Assembly (NCBI RefSeq): GCF_051055405.1
Contig: NZ_CP167068.1
Coordinates: 2,046,001-2,110,000, forward strand
DNA: 64,000 nucleotides
Direction: 5' to 3'
Origin: Pseudolachnospira sp051055405
GTDB taxonomy: Bacteria; Bacillota; Clostridia; Lachnospirales; Lachnospiraceae
A program made the translations under genes and the position numbers. Position 1 is the stretch's first letter. Each line of letters opens with the position of its first letter. Shown here in pieces: positions 7,891 to 15,851 of this stretch. Below the pieces are notes generated by a model. The model was not told the DNA's origin. It worked only from the letters and a program-made list of their open reading frames with translations, and did not search any database.

Positions 7891-8655
7891 CTATTTTCTC
7901 CTGACCCGTTCCAAAACCGGGTCCAAAGCCGCCTGCCATTCGTCCAAAGCGCCTTTTTCTTCCAGGTAATTTAATGCCTGCCAGTTCAATCCCCCCGGCG
8001 TCATCTCCCCTGCCAGTTCTTCCAATGTCCCTGGAAATGCCTCCGCCATCTGACATAAAGCGCCCCAATAAGAAGTCAGGTAAGTTCTTGCCTGATCTTC
8101 CCGCAATCCCTTTTCCCGGCACCAATCTACTACTTTTGCCAAAAGCATATAATATGGACTCATCAGCGCGGTTGAGGTACGAAAAATCGACATTTGTTCC
8201 GGCGTCTCGGCTTCTACCACGGTCCCTAAAACGGAAAGCAGCTCTTTTGCCTCCTGCACGGGAGGACACAGAACCACCGGCCCAATCCGCTTCGCAGCAA
8301 AGGGAAGAGGCACGACGTCCACAAAAACAGCCAAAGGACCCGTCAGCTTTTCTGCCTCCGCGAAATCCAAAGTAGGAACCAGACTGATCAATTTTTTCTC
8401 CGGGGTAAAATGAAGTTCCCGTAATACGTTCATCGCCTGCTGGGGGAGTACGGCCAAAAAAATCCAATCTGACTCGTCCACGACCTGCTGATTGTTCCTT
8501 GCGATCCGTACCTGACTTGGATATCGTTCTTTTAACGCCTCTGCTTTCTCCTTTGACCGGGGCGTCACGATCACAGACACCTCAGAGCAGCTTTCACAAA
8601 ATCCAGTCACCAGCGCGCTGCTGATAATCCCTGTCCCAACAAATCCAAGTTTCAT
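7891..8655 (-). CDS. proC: Pyrroline-5-carboxylate reductase family protein
   Basis: A 254-residue NAD(P)-dependent reductase of the ProC family. The N-terminus has the dinucleotide-binding start MKLGFVGTGIISSALVTGF. ProC makes proline from 1-pyrroline-5-carboxylate, but this copy is divergent: the C-terminal dimerisation part is only loosely ProC-like (MSPYYMLLAKVVDW, LTSYWGALCQMAEAFPGT, TPGGLNWQAL), so it may act on another cyclic imine. Start taken at ATG 8655 because a strong AAGGGGAGG site precedes it; a longer in-frame ATG at 8718 lacks one and would add 21 residues unlike the family. argR lies immediately upstream. Confidence 0.75.
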   Translation of the reverse strand: MKLGFVGTGIISSALVTGFCESCSEVSVIVTPRSKEKAEALKERYPSQVRIARNNQQVVDESDWIFLAVLPQQAMNVLRELHFTPEKKLISLVPTLDFAEAEKLTGPLAVFVDVVPLPFAAKRIGPVVLCPPVQEAKELLSVLGTVVEAETPEQMSIFRTSTALMSPYYMLLAKVVDWCREKGLREDQARTYLTSYWGALCQMAEAFPGTLEELAGEMTPGGLNWQALNYLEEKGALDEWQAALDPVLERVRRK

Positions 8656-8722
8656 GTAGGTGTTCCTCCCCTTCGATTTTCCCGCGCCAGGCGGCCATTT
8701 TCTCCCGCCTCCAGCCAATCGT

Positions 8723-9223
8723 TTACTTTCCGTTTTGGATTTCTCTTAACGTCTGCACCAATTCCTCCGCGCAGGTCTTATCCCTCGTAATCACCAAAAC
8801 CGTATCGTCTCCAGCCAAAGTTCCCAGAACCCCCGGCCACTCCATCGCGTCCATGGTAGCGCAAACCGCCTGAGCCATACCGACGTCGCTGTGAATGACA
8901 ACCAGATTTTGAGCAAAGTCCACATCTCGGACCGCCGCCTGATAAATCGAATAAAATTTGTGCGGCGCATGGTATTTCTCCGAAGGTTTTCCCACTTCAT
9001 AGTGATAACCGCCGTTGCTATTAGCCGTCTTTACGAGACGAAGTTCCCGAATATCCCTGGAAATCGTCGCTTGCGTCACCTGAAAGCCTTCCTCTTCCAG
9101 ACGTTTGGAAAGATCATTTTGTGTCGCTATTTTCTCACTGGCAATTAGCTTTAAGATCGCTTCTCGCCGCGTCATTTTCATGCTGTTCGCATCTCTACCG
9201 TCTTTCTTTTCCTTGGAAGTCAT
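8723..9223 (-). CDS. argR: Arginine repressor ArgR
   Basis: A 166-residue ArgR/AhrC transcription factor. The winged helix DNA-binding domain occupies about residues 15-85 (TRREAILKLI, ATQNDLSKRL, TQATISRDIRELRL), and the C-terminal hexamerisation/arginine-binding domain carries the family GTLAGDDTVLVI segment. It should repress arginine biosynthesis and possibly activate catabolism, and candidate ARG boxes occur at its own promoter and at argC and argG about 30 kb away. The ATG at 9223 follows AGGAGG closely; an internal ATG at 9181 would give the more usual 152 residues but has no ribosome site. Confidence 0.93.
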   Translation of the reverse strand: MTSKEKKDGRDANSMKMTRREAILKLIASEKIATQNDLSKRLEEEGFQVTQATISRDIRELRLVKTANSNGGYHYEVGKPSEKYHAPHKFYSIYQAAVRDVDFAQNLVVIHSDVGMAQAVCATMDAMEWPGVLGTLAGDDTVLVITRDKTCAEELVQTLREIQNGK

Positions 9224-9283
9224 GCTGCCTCCTACTTTTCACTCCGTCCCCGCCTAAAAGCGAGAAAAAATTTATACGCTAAT

Positions 9284-9320
9284 TTAGTATAATTATACAT
9301 TCAAAAGAAATAAAATGCAA
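9284..9320 (-). promoter_or_regulatory. argR promoter with overlapping ARG box
   Basis: On the minus strand TTGCAT (complement of 9315-9320), 17 bases, TATAAT (complement of 9292-9297). The -10 lies inside a palindromic ARG-box-like 18-mer (9284-9301, core TGTATAATTATAC) that fits the TNTGNATWWWWATNCANA pattern at nearly all fixed positions. This is the arrangement expected for ArgR autorepression. Confidence 0.65.
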
Positions 9321-9404
9321 GCAACGAATCTTCTGTTTTTTCATTTCCAGAACCAATTCGCCCGAAAGAAATAAAATAAAGTAAATCACATATGAGGGAA
9401 TTCC

Positions 9405-10412
9405 ATGGCCACTATTAGTTTGTGTATGATCGTAAAAAATGAGGAAGATGTATTGGGGCGCTGTCTGGAAAGCGTGGGAAACGCTGTCGATGAAATCATT
9501 CTTGTCGATACTGGTTCCAAAGATCAAACCAGAGAAATTGCCAGACGCTATACCTCAAAAATCTTTGATTTCCCTTGGAAAAATGACTTTTCCGCAGCCC
9601 GCAATTTTTCTCTCTCAAAGGCTACTATGGAGTACTGCTTTTGGCTGGACGCCGACGACGTGATCACGCCGGAAAATCGTTTCAAGCTTTTGCAGTTAAA
9701 AGAACAGCTGACTCCGGATATTGATATGGTTATGCTGAAATATGAGATGGGATTTAACGATTCCGGCAAACCGACCTGTTCCTTTTACCGGGAACGCATT
9801 TGGAAAAATCATGCTGGATATCAATTTGCCGGTCGGGTCCATGAAGCGGTTTCCCCCGATGGGAAGCTTCTCTACAGCGATATCGCGATTCAACACAGAA
9901 AGGAAGCTTCTATTTATACAGACCGGAATCTGAAAATCTATGAGGAAATGAAGCGGGAGCAGGTCCCGTTTTGCCCCCGCGACCAATTTTATTATGCAAG
10001 AGAATTATACTATTTTGGGCGTTATACAGAAGCAATCGAGGAATTTTTAAATTTTTTGGACCATCCAGACGGTTGGGTTGAAAATAAAATAGAAGCTTGC
10101 CGCATTCTCGCCGGATGTTACCATGCCCTAGGACGGGAAGACGAGCGTGCCGAAGCCTTGTTAAAAAGTTTTGCTTATGACACTCCTCGCGGAGAAATCT
10201 GCTGTGATTTAGGGCAATACTTTATCGATCATTTCCGTTATGAAATCGCTGCCTGGTGGTACCGTCAAGCGCTGCTTGCAGAGCCATGCAGTCAAAAAGG
10301 AGGATTTTTAGCGCCAGAATGCTATCAAGAAATTCCTCTCCGCCAGCTTCAGTTATGTGAAGAGAAACTCCAAAACAAGACAAATACCTCACAACAAGCT
10401 GACGAGGTATGA
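9405..10412 (+). CDS. Family 2 glycosyltransferase with TPR-like C-terminus
   Basis: A 335-residue GT-A fold glycosyltransferase. The N-terminus (ISLCMIVKNEEDVLGRCL) and DTGSKDQT segment are typical GT2, with the metal-binding acidic motif in WLDADDVI (about residue 80). Residues about 195-300 contain tetratricopeptide-like helices (YFGRYTEAIEEFLNF, YHALGREDERAEALL, FRYEIAAWWYRQALL). Cytosolic, no signal peptide. It lies 125 bases upstream of a collagen-like protein gene in the same orientation, so the collagen-like protein, rich in threonine, is a natural candidate acceptor. The acceptor assignment is inference from neighbourhood only. Confidence 0.85.
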   Translation: MATISLCMIVKNEEDVLGRCLESVGNAVDEIILVDTGSKDQTREIARRYTSKIFDFPWKNDFSAARNFSLSKATMEYCFWLDADDVITPENRFKLLQLKEQLTPDIDMVMLKYEMGFNDSGKPTCSFYRERIWKNHAGYQFAGRVHEAVSPDGKLLYSDIAIQHRKEASIYTDRNLKIYEEMKREQVPFCPRDQFYYARELYYFGRYTEAIEEFLNFLDHPDGWVENKIEACRILAGCYHALGREDERAEALLKSFAYDTPRGEICCDLGQYFIDHFRYEIAAWWYRQALLAEPCSQKGGFLAPECYQEIPLRQLQLCEEKLQNKTNTSQQADEV

Positions 10413-10462
10413 CTAGGCTGCTCACGGAAACCATCTTTCAAAAGCCACACAGGTTTACAAAC

Positions 10463-10490
10463 ACCAACGATCCGATAGAAACATATTCTG
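10463..10490 (+). promoter_or_regulatory. Possible mother-cell (SigK-like) sporulation promoter
   Basis: ACC (10463-10465), 16 bases, then CATATTCTG (10482-10490) matches the SigK pattern AC-N16/17-CATANNNTR upstream of the collagen-like gene. No SigA promoter is evident in the 125-base gap. A 12-base palindrome GAAGGTACCTTC (10496-10507) and a ribosome site AAAGGAG follow. Match is short, so this remains a candidate. Confidence 0.35.
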
Positions 10491-10537
10491 GAAGGAGAAG
10501 GTACCTTCAAAACTAGCAATTTTAAAGGAGAAATACG

Positions 10538-11656
10538 ATGTTCTTTCGAAAAAGAAATAAAAAGGAGCTGACTGCCCAGGAATTTGCGTCTGTACGAGGA
10601 TGCCAAGAATCCTGTGACTGCCCGAGGCCCCGCGGAAGACGAGGCCCCACCGGACCTACTGGCCCTACTGGTCCTACTGGCCCCACTGGGCCAGGTGGTG
10701 GAGCTACTGGCCCTACCGGTCCTACTGGTCCCACTGGCCCTTCTGGTCCCACTGGCCCTTCTGGTCCTACCGGCCCTTCTGGTCCCACTGGCCCTTCCGG
10801 TCCCACTGGCCCTTCTGGTCCCACTGGCCCTTCTGGTCCTACCGGCCCTTCTGGTCCTACTGGCCCTTCTGGTCCTACCGGCCCTTCTGGTCCCACTGGT
10901 CCTTCTGGTCCTACCGGGCCTTCCGGTCCTACTGGCCCTTCTGGTCCTACCGGCCCTTCTGGTCCCACTGGTCCTTCCGGTCCCACTGGCCCTTCCGGCC
11001 CCACTGGCCCTGCTGGTCCCACCGGTTCTACTGGCCCTGCTGGTCCTACTGGCCCTTCCGGTCCTACCGGCCCTGCTGGCGTTGACGGATTAGACGGTGC
11101 TACCGGTCCTACCGGCCCTTCCGGTCCCACTGGCCCTGCTGGTCCTACCGGTTCTGCTGGTCCTACCGGTCCCACTGGTCCTTCCGGTCCTGCTGGTGCT
11201 ACCGGTCCTACCGGGCCTTCCGGTCCTACTGGCCCTGCTGGTCCTACTGGTTCTGCTGGTCCTACCGGTTCTGCTGGTCCTACCGGTCCCACTGGTCCTT
11301 CCGGTCCTGCTGGTGCTACCGGTCCTACCGGGCCTTCCGGTCCTACTGGCCCTGCTGGTGCTACCGGACCTACCGGCCCTTCTGGTCCCACTGGCCCTGC
11401 TGGTCCTACCGGTTCTGCTGGTGCTACCGGTCCTACCGGCCCTGCTGGTCCTACTGGTCCCACCGGGCCTGCTGGCTCTACCGGACCTTCCGGTCCTACC
11501 GGTTCTGCCGGTGCATCTCCCCGCTTATCAATTGGCACGGTCACAACAGGCGCTCCTGGCACTCAAGCTACCGCTACAATTACAGGCACTGCACCAAATT
11601 TTGTGCTTAATTTAACCATTCCCCAAGGACCTACCGGGCCGTCAACAGCTGAATAG
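10538..11656 (+). CDS. Collagen-like triple-helix repeat protein
   Basis: A 372-residue protein with a short basic, Cys-containing N-terminal region (residues 1-35, CQESCDC), about 95 Gly-X-Y triplets (residues about 36-324, mostly GPT, GPS, GPA, one register break at GPGGGAT), and a 48-residue C-terminal region (ASPRLSIGTVTTGAPGTQ.., NFVLNLTIPQGPTGP) of a kind that recurs in bacterial collagen-like proteins. There is no signal peptide or wall anchor, which fits a spore-surface or exosporium protein assembled from the mother cell rather than a secreted adhesin. The upstream glycosyltransferase and SigK-like site fit that view. Role is inferred. Confidence 0.88.
   Translation: MFFRKRNKKELTAQEFASVRGCQESCDCPRPRGRRGPTGPTGPTGPTGPTGPGGGATGPTGPTGPTGPSGPTGPSGPTGPSGPTGPSGPTGPSGPTGPSGPTGPSGPTGPSGPTGPSGPTGPSGPTGPSGPTGPSGPTGPSGPTGPSGPTGPSGPTGPAGPTGSTGPAGPTGPSGPTGPAGVDGLDGATGPTGPSGPTGPAGPTGSAGPTGPTGPSGPAGATGPTGPSGPTGPAGPTGSAGPTGSAGPTGPTGPSGPAGATGPTGPSGPTGPAGATGPTGPSGPTGPAGPTGSAGATGPTGPAGPTGPTGPAGSTGPSGPTGSAGASPRLSIGTVTTGAPGTQATATITGTAPNFVLNLTIPQGPTGPSTAE
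10650..11510. repeat. Degenerate tandem DNA repeat encoding collagen triplets
   Basis: The coding DNA is built of 9- and 18-base units (GGTCCTACTGGCCCTTCT and silent variants), heavily using GGT/GGC, CCT/CCC and ACT/ACC. Longer blocks repeat too, such as the stretch around 11160-11230 that recurs near 11280-11350. Such DNA is prone to slippage, so repeat number probably varies between strains. Confidence 0.9.
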
Positions 11657-11728
11657 CCAAATGCTTCAGCAATAAAAATCAATCATACCAAATGAAGCTC
11701 CAGCAACAAACTGACAGGGCATAAAACG

Positions 11729-11771
11729 CAGCTGGCCCTCCGAACATAGTTAACGTCCGGAGAGCCAGCTG
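11729..11771 (-). terminator. Terminator hairpin between collagen-like gene and yfcC
   Basis: CAGCTGGCCCTCCG (11729-11742) pairs with CGGAGAGCCAGCTG (11758-11771) with one mismatch. On the minus strand the stem is followed by TGCGTTTTATG, so it mainly suits the YfcC gene, which ends at 11779, but it could also stop plus-strand transcripts. Confidence 0.6.
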
Positions 11772-11778
11772 TAAAATA

Positions 11779-13203
11779 TCAAACCAATAGCATCGCCGCT
11801 GCTAAAATAATCAAATTCAACGCCATCAACACCACCAAGAGTTTTCCAACGAATTTTAACCAAGTCGGCCATTCAATCCGGCAGATGGAAAGCCCACCCA
11901 TAACGACCGCGCTGGTCGGCGTTACCATATTGACAACGCCCGACGCCGCGCAAAAAATCATAATCATCACTTCCGGAGATAGGCCCAAACTAGCAGCTAG
12001 ACCACCAAAGGTGGGCATTGAGGCCGCCGCCAATCCCGATGTGGATGGGATTAAAAAGGAAAGTCCGATATAGATAAAATATCCTCCTACAGCAAATAGA
12101 ATGGGGGAAACATTTGCCAACGCCCTTGACGCGTGATCTAAGACGTAGAGATCTAACCCTGTCGTCCTCATAATGACCGAAATCCCCCTAGAAACTGCAA
12201 TAACAAAAACTACTCCGATCATATCCGCCGCTCCGGAGATAAAGGCTCCGATCGCCTCTCGTTCCGGCACTTTTGCCACAAAGGCAATCAGGATCGATGA
12301 AAGTAAGAACCAGGCTTGCAATTCCTGAAAATACCACTCTCCCAAATTAATGCCCGTTAGCTGCGCGGTATTTTGAAATATAGTCACGCCAAAGCTTTCC
12401 CATGGGATCAGGCTAATCACCATGATCAAAAAGGAAAGGGCAAAGACGATTAGAACAAAACGCTGACGTTTTGGCAGTTTGGCTGCCGCCTGTTCCCCGG
12501 CTCCATCGCTGCCTTCTCCATAAGTTTCTTTTGCCGCCTCCTGCTCCGCCCGGCTCAAAATGGAGTGTCCGGATGATTTTACTTTCTTTGCATAACGCAT
12601 AACAAAAATAGTTCCCGCTACCAAGGAAGTAATCCATAAAATCACGCCGATCATGATTACCAGCCCTTGGTTTATTTCCACCCCATTACCAGAGCTTTTT
12701 AGCGCGTCAATAGCTGCTGATACAGCAAAAGGGTTCACGGTAGATCCCAACACGCCAACGCCGGCTCCCACCAGTATGGTCGCTGCTCCTACCATGGAAT
12801 CGAAGCCTGCCGCAATCATTGTTGCCGTGATTAAAGCATAAAATGCCATGGTTTCTTCCGCCATTCCATAGGTGGTTCCACCTAAGGAAAACAGCAGCAT
12901 TAAAATTGGAATCAGCACCATTTCTCGTCCTTGAAACCGCCTTACTACCGTGGCAATTCCTGCATCTAAAGCGCCGGTCTTTGCAATCATCCCTAGAAAT
13001 CCGCCTAGTATCAAAATGAAAAGACAGACGTCAATCGCGTCCAGAAACCCTTCCGGGATTGCCATCACGACTTCCGCTACCGTTGCTCCTCTCACGCCTG
13101 AAATAAGGTGCGTCAATAAAGAAATAAGTAAAATCAGCAAAAGCAGAATACTATACGCGGTAGGCATCCGCATGGCTTTGACTTTTTGTTTTCTATTTTC
13201 CAT
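11779..13203 (-). CDS. yfcC: YfcC-family (COG1288) amino-acid/carboxylate transporter
   Basis: A 474-residue integral membrane protein with about 12 hydrophobic segments. Family hallmarks include the conserved GGTTYGMAEETMAFY and GVGVLGSTVNPF regions and a C-terminal TSAVVMGGL segment. YfcC proteins belong to the AbgT/DcuC-like ion transporter superfamily and are often found with arginine deiminase genes, where they are thought to move arginine, ornithine or related solutes. Here arcA and an ornithine carbamoyltransferase gene lie 1.6 kb upstream in the same orientation, which makes an arginine/ornithine exchange role plausible. Substrate is inference. Confidence 0.85.
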   Translation of the reverse strand: MENRKQKVKAMRMPTAYSILLLLILLISLLTHLISGVRGATVAEVVMAIPEGFLDAIDVCLFILILGGFLGMIAKTGALDAGIATVVRRFQGREMVLIPILMLLFSLGGTTYGMAEETMAFYALITATMIAAGFDSMVGAATILVGAGVGVLGSTVNPFAVSAAIDALKSSGNGVEINQGLVIMIGVILWITSLVAGTIFVMRYAKKVKSSGHSILSRAEQEAAKETYGEGSDGAGEQAAAKLPKRQRFVLIVFALSFLIMVISLIPWESFGVTIFQNTAQLTGINLGEWYFQELQAWFLLSSILIAFVAKVPEREAIGAFISGAADMIGVVFVIAVSRGISVIMRTTGLDLYVLDHASRALANVSPILFAVGGYFIYIGLSFLIPSTSGLAAASMPTFGGLAASLGLSPEVMIMIFCAASGVVNMVTPTSAVVMGGLSICRIEWPTWLKFVGKLLVVLMALNLIILAAAMLLV

Positions 13204-13326
13204 TTTTCCTCCATCCGTGCGGATGCCCGCACCTTGTTTTTCCTAGTTTTCCCCGTTCTTTCAAAATCATCCGTAAAATAATGTCTGAAATATACGCGAA
13301 TCACGATAGGAAAAGAAAGAGGAATC

Positions 13327-13758
13327 TTATATCTTACCGTTCAGTAAAGGCATACTTCCGGTTAACTTATTGACTTTTTTCTTTGCGCCGCAGATTGCAA
13401 TTCCGAAATACTGTAAGGTACTTGCAGGGATTTGGCCCATCTTTTCTATAAATTCATCATACGTTTTGCAGCCCTGCGCCAGATCCGAAAAGTCCACCAC
13501 CGTGATATCTTGAAATTCCGGTTGATAAAGCTTTTCCCGGATTTCCCCGATTATTTCTGGCGACCCTCTTAAAATCGGCACAGGGAATTCAATAATGCCT
13601 AGATGCTCATTGCCGTTTTGATCGATGACATCGGGGCCGACGATTTCCGGCAGCTTCTTTCCCAGCGTAATTCCCATAATTGCCGCCGTATTTGCAATAA
13701 TTCCCAATGGAAGCTTCCCATCAATTACCATGACGCATTTTTCATTTTCTAAACTCAT
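13327..13758 (-). CDS. DUF2000 family protein
   Basis: A 143-residue cytosolic protein of the DUF2000 family (MVIDGKLPLGIIANTAAIMG, FPVPILRGSPE, YFGIAICGAKKKVNKLTGSMPLL). The fold resembles peptidyl-tRNA hydrolase II but the function is unknown. Start is ATG 13758; the frame is open further upstream but that stretch overlaps the AraC-type gene. It begins 13 bases after the stop of that regulator gene, and this AraC-DUF2000 pairing recurs in Firmicutes, so the regulator may govern it. Confidence 0.8.
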   Translation of the reverse strand: MSLENEKCVMVIDGKLPLGIIANTAAIMGITLGKKLPEIVGPDVIDQNGNEHLGIIEFPVPILRGSPEIIGEIREKLYQPEFQDITVVDFSDLAQGCKTYDEFIEKMGQIPASTLQYFGIAICGAKKKVNKLTGSMPLLNGKI

Positions 13759-13771
13759 CTTTCTACTCTCT

Positions 13772-14605
13772 CTATATTTTTTTCTCTGCCTCATCTCTGC
13801 CCAAAAAGATGTCCCGATAAACGCCGGGAGTAAGCCCGATAAATCGGTTAAAATAATTTGTAAAATGGCTCTGATCGGAAAACCCGGTCTGCAATGCTGC
13901 TTCCATCGGCGTAACGCCCTGTTCCAGCAGCTTTTTTGCTTTGCCAATACGAATATTTTCTAGATAGCCGTATGGCGTGACTCCTTTTGCTCTCGTAAAC
14001 GCCCGCAGCAGAGCCGACTTGCTCAAACCAGCACAACGACAAATTTGTTCCAAATAAATACGCTCTCCATAATGCTGCTCCATAAAGACGCAGGCTTTTT
14101 CTATTTCTTCCGGACATGGGATACCCGGTTCAAAAGATCGTCCATATTTCTGGATAAGCATGGACAGAAGCAAAAGCAGGTACTCTTCCTTTCTGAACTC
14201 GGAGGATCCCTTCATAATCCAGTCGTGTAACGGACGCAGATAGCAGGCAGCTTCTTCATCCAAAATCACATGGCGAGAAAATTCAGGAAAATCTCGCCTG
14301 CCTGTGATTTCCTCCGCCAAGTCCAGCATCACTTCTTTGGTAATATTAACCCCCCTGTAATCTAGCGTATTACCATCGCTCTGAACGCAGGCATGATTAT
14401 CGCCAGGGTTAAACAAAAGGATATTTCCCTTTTGGATGGTATATTTTTGATTTTTGCAGGACAATTCTCGTACCCCGCCCTCGATCAATCCGATTACATA
14501 GTATTCATGAAAATGATTGGGGAAGGGCTGTATGACCCCTTCCAAGCGGTAAGCCTCAACCCGCAGGTCATCATCGTAGACAACCGTCCGTACTTCTTTT
14601 TTCAT
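13772..14605 (-). CDS. AraC-family transcriptional regulator
   Basis: A 277-residue regulator: N-terminal cupin-like AraC-binding domain (HFHEYYVIGLIEGG, YTIQKGNILLFNPGDNHAC) and C-terminal double helix-turn-helix (LEQICRCAGLSKSALLRAF, GVTPMEAALQTGFSDQSHF, FNRFIGLTPGVYR). This domain order suggests a small ligand sensed through the cupin. The start at 14605 has GGGGGA 8 bases upstream; an ATG two codons earlier is also possible. It is followed closely by the DUF2000 gene. Ligand unknown. Confidence 0.88.
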   Translation of the reverse strand: MKKEVRTVVYDDDLRVEAYRLEGVIQPFPNHFHEYYVIGLIEGGVRELSCKNQKYTIQKGNILLFNPGDNHACVQSDGNTLDYRGVNITKEVMLDLAEEITGRRDFPEFSRHVILDEEAACYLRPLHDWIMKGSSEFRKEEYLLLLLSMLIQKYGRSFEPGIPCPEEIEKACVFMEQHYGERIYLEQICRCAGLSKSALLRAFTRAKGVTPYGYLENIRIGKAKKLLEQGVTPMEAALQTGFSDQSHFTNYFNRFIGLTPGVYRDIFLGRDEAEKKI

Positions 14606-14710
14606 AGGCATTTCCCCCTATGCAATATAGTAACACCTCCGATATCAGAACGCTTGTAAAATATCTTCATTTTTCATAAGCACATCATCTCCTGCCGCCA
14701 TTTCAACTGC

Positions 14711-14741
14711 AAAACGCCGCCTTGATTTCCAAGGCGGCGTT
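14711..14741 (-). terminator. Terminator of the arcA-OTC operon
   Basis: A 12-base perfect stem (AACGCCGCCTTG / CAAGGCGGCGTT) with a 6-base loop, followed on the minus strand by TTTTGC. It lies about 70 bases past the ornithine carbamoyltransferase stop. The rest of the 14606-14812 gap holds no gene. Confidence 0.8.
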
Positions 14742-14812
14742 ACTTATAAGATCAACCGTTGTTCTCCGTTGTCTTTCCGTATGCGTTTGTAAAATGTTGT
14801 TACAAGGTATCC

Positions 14813-15805
14813 TTAGCAAAGCGTCGCGTACATCACCGCTTTAATCGTATGCATCCGATTTTCCGCCTCATCAAATACAACCGACTGCTTTGACTCAAAT
14901 ACTTCGTCCGTAACTTCCATCTCCGGTAAACCGAATTTCTCAAAAATATCTGCGCCAATACTGGTCTTCGTATCATGGAAGGAAGGCAGGCAGTGCATGA
15001 AAATCGCGTCCTGAGCCGCATTTGCCATCACCTTTGCATTCACCTGGTATTTTTGCAGCAATTTGATTCTGGTTTCCCATACTTCTTTCGGCTCTCCCAT
15101 GGATACCCAGATATCCGTATAAATGACGTCGGTGCCTTTCGTACCGGCTTCTACATCCTCGGTCAAGGTTACGCTTCCGCCGCTCTCTTCCGCAAGCTTC
15201 TTGCAGACGTCAACCAGGCCCTCCTCCGGAAACAGCTCTTTCGGAGCGCAAGCCGTAAAATGAAGTCCCATCTTTGCACAAGCTACCATCAGGGAATTTC
15301 CCATATTGTTTCTGGCATCTCCCATATAGGTGAACTTTACGCCTTTCAAGCGTCCCAGCTTCTCTTCGATCGTCAAAAGATCTGCCAGCATCTGGGTCGG
15401 ATGGTACTGATCGGTCAAGCCGTTCCAAACAGGGACCCCGGAAAACTTCGCCAGTTCCTCTACCAGTTCCTGCTTATATCCACGGTACTCAATTCCATCA
15501 AACATACGGCCCAGTACACGCGCCGTATCGGCAATACTCTCTTTATTTCCCATCTGGGAGCTGCCCGGATCCAGATAGGTTACTCCCATACCAAGATCTC
15601 TTCCCGCCACCTCAAAAGAACAGCGGGTTCTCGTGGAGGTTTTCTCAAAAAGCAGAACAATATTCCGCCCTTCCAGCAACCGGTGGGGCGTATGCGTCCG
15701 CTTCATATCCTTAAAGTTCTTGGACAAATCCAGCAGGTAGCGAATCTCAGCCGGGGAAAAATCCAGCATTTTCAAAAAACTTCTTCCGCGCAAATTAACA
15801 GCCAT
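14813..15805 (-). CDS. argF: Ornithine carbamoyltransferase
   Basis: A 330-residue cytosolic enzyme that interconverts ornithine plus carbamoyl phosphate and citrulline plus phosphate. It carries the carbamoyl-phosphate motif STRTR (FEKTSTRTRCSFEVA), HPTQ (YHPTQMLADLL) and the ornithine-site HCLP (IFMHCLPSFHD). Because it is directly downstream of arcA, its main role may be catabolic (ArcB, feeding carbamoyl phosphate to carbamate kinase). However, the biosynthetic argCJBD/argG genes in this window lack an OTC, so it may serve both directions. No carbamate kinase gene is in the window. Confidence 0.95.
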   Translation of the reverse strand: MAVNLRGRSFLKMLDFSPAEIRYLLDLSKNFKDMKRTHTPHRLLEGRNIVLLFEKTSTRTRCSFEVAGRDLGMGVTYLDPGSSQMGNKESIADTARVLGRMFDGIEYRGYKQELVEELAKFSGVPVWNGLTDQYHPTQMLADLLTIEEKLGRLKGVKFTYMGDARNNMGNSLMVACAKMGLHFTACAPKELFPEEGLVDVCKKLAEESGGSVTLTEDVEAGTKGTDVIYTDIWVSMGEPKEVWETRIKLLQKYQVNAKVMANAAQDAIFMHCLPSFHDTKTSIGADIFEKFGLPEMEVTDEVFESKQSVVFDEAENRMHTIKAVMYATLC

Positions 15806-15851
15806 GTTCTTATCTCCTTATTCATATTTCTGATCCAGACAACCGATTACT

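Noticed and set aside
10650..11510. CRISPR-like appearance of the tandem repeats
   Set aside because: Units are 9-18 bases without unique spacers and keep the reading frame of a collagen-like protein; no cas genes are in the window.
10522..11562. Long open frame of Gly-Pro-Val/Glu repeats on the minus strand
   Set aside because: It is the antisense of the collagen repeats. The repeat codons produce an open frame on the opposite strand; there is no ribosome site and its amino-acid pattern is a mirror effect.
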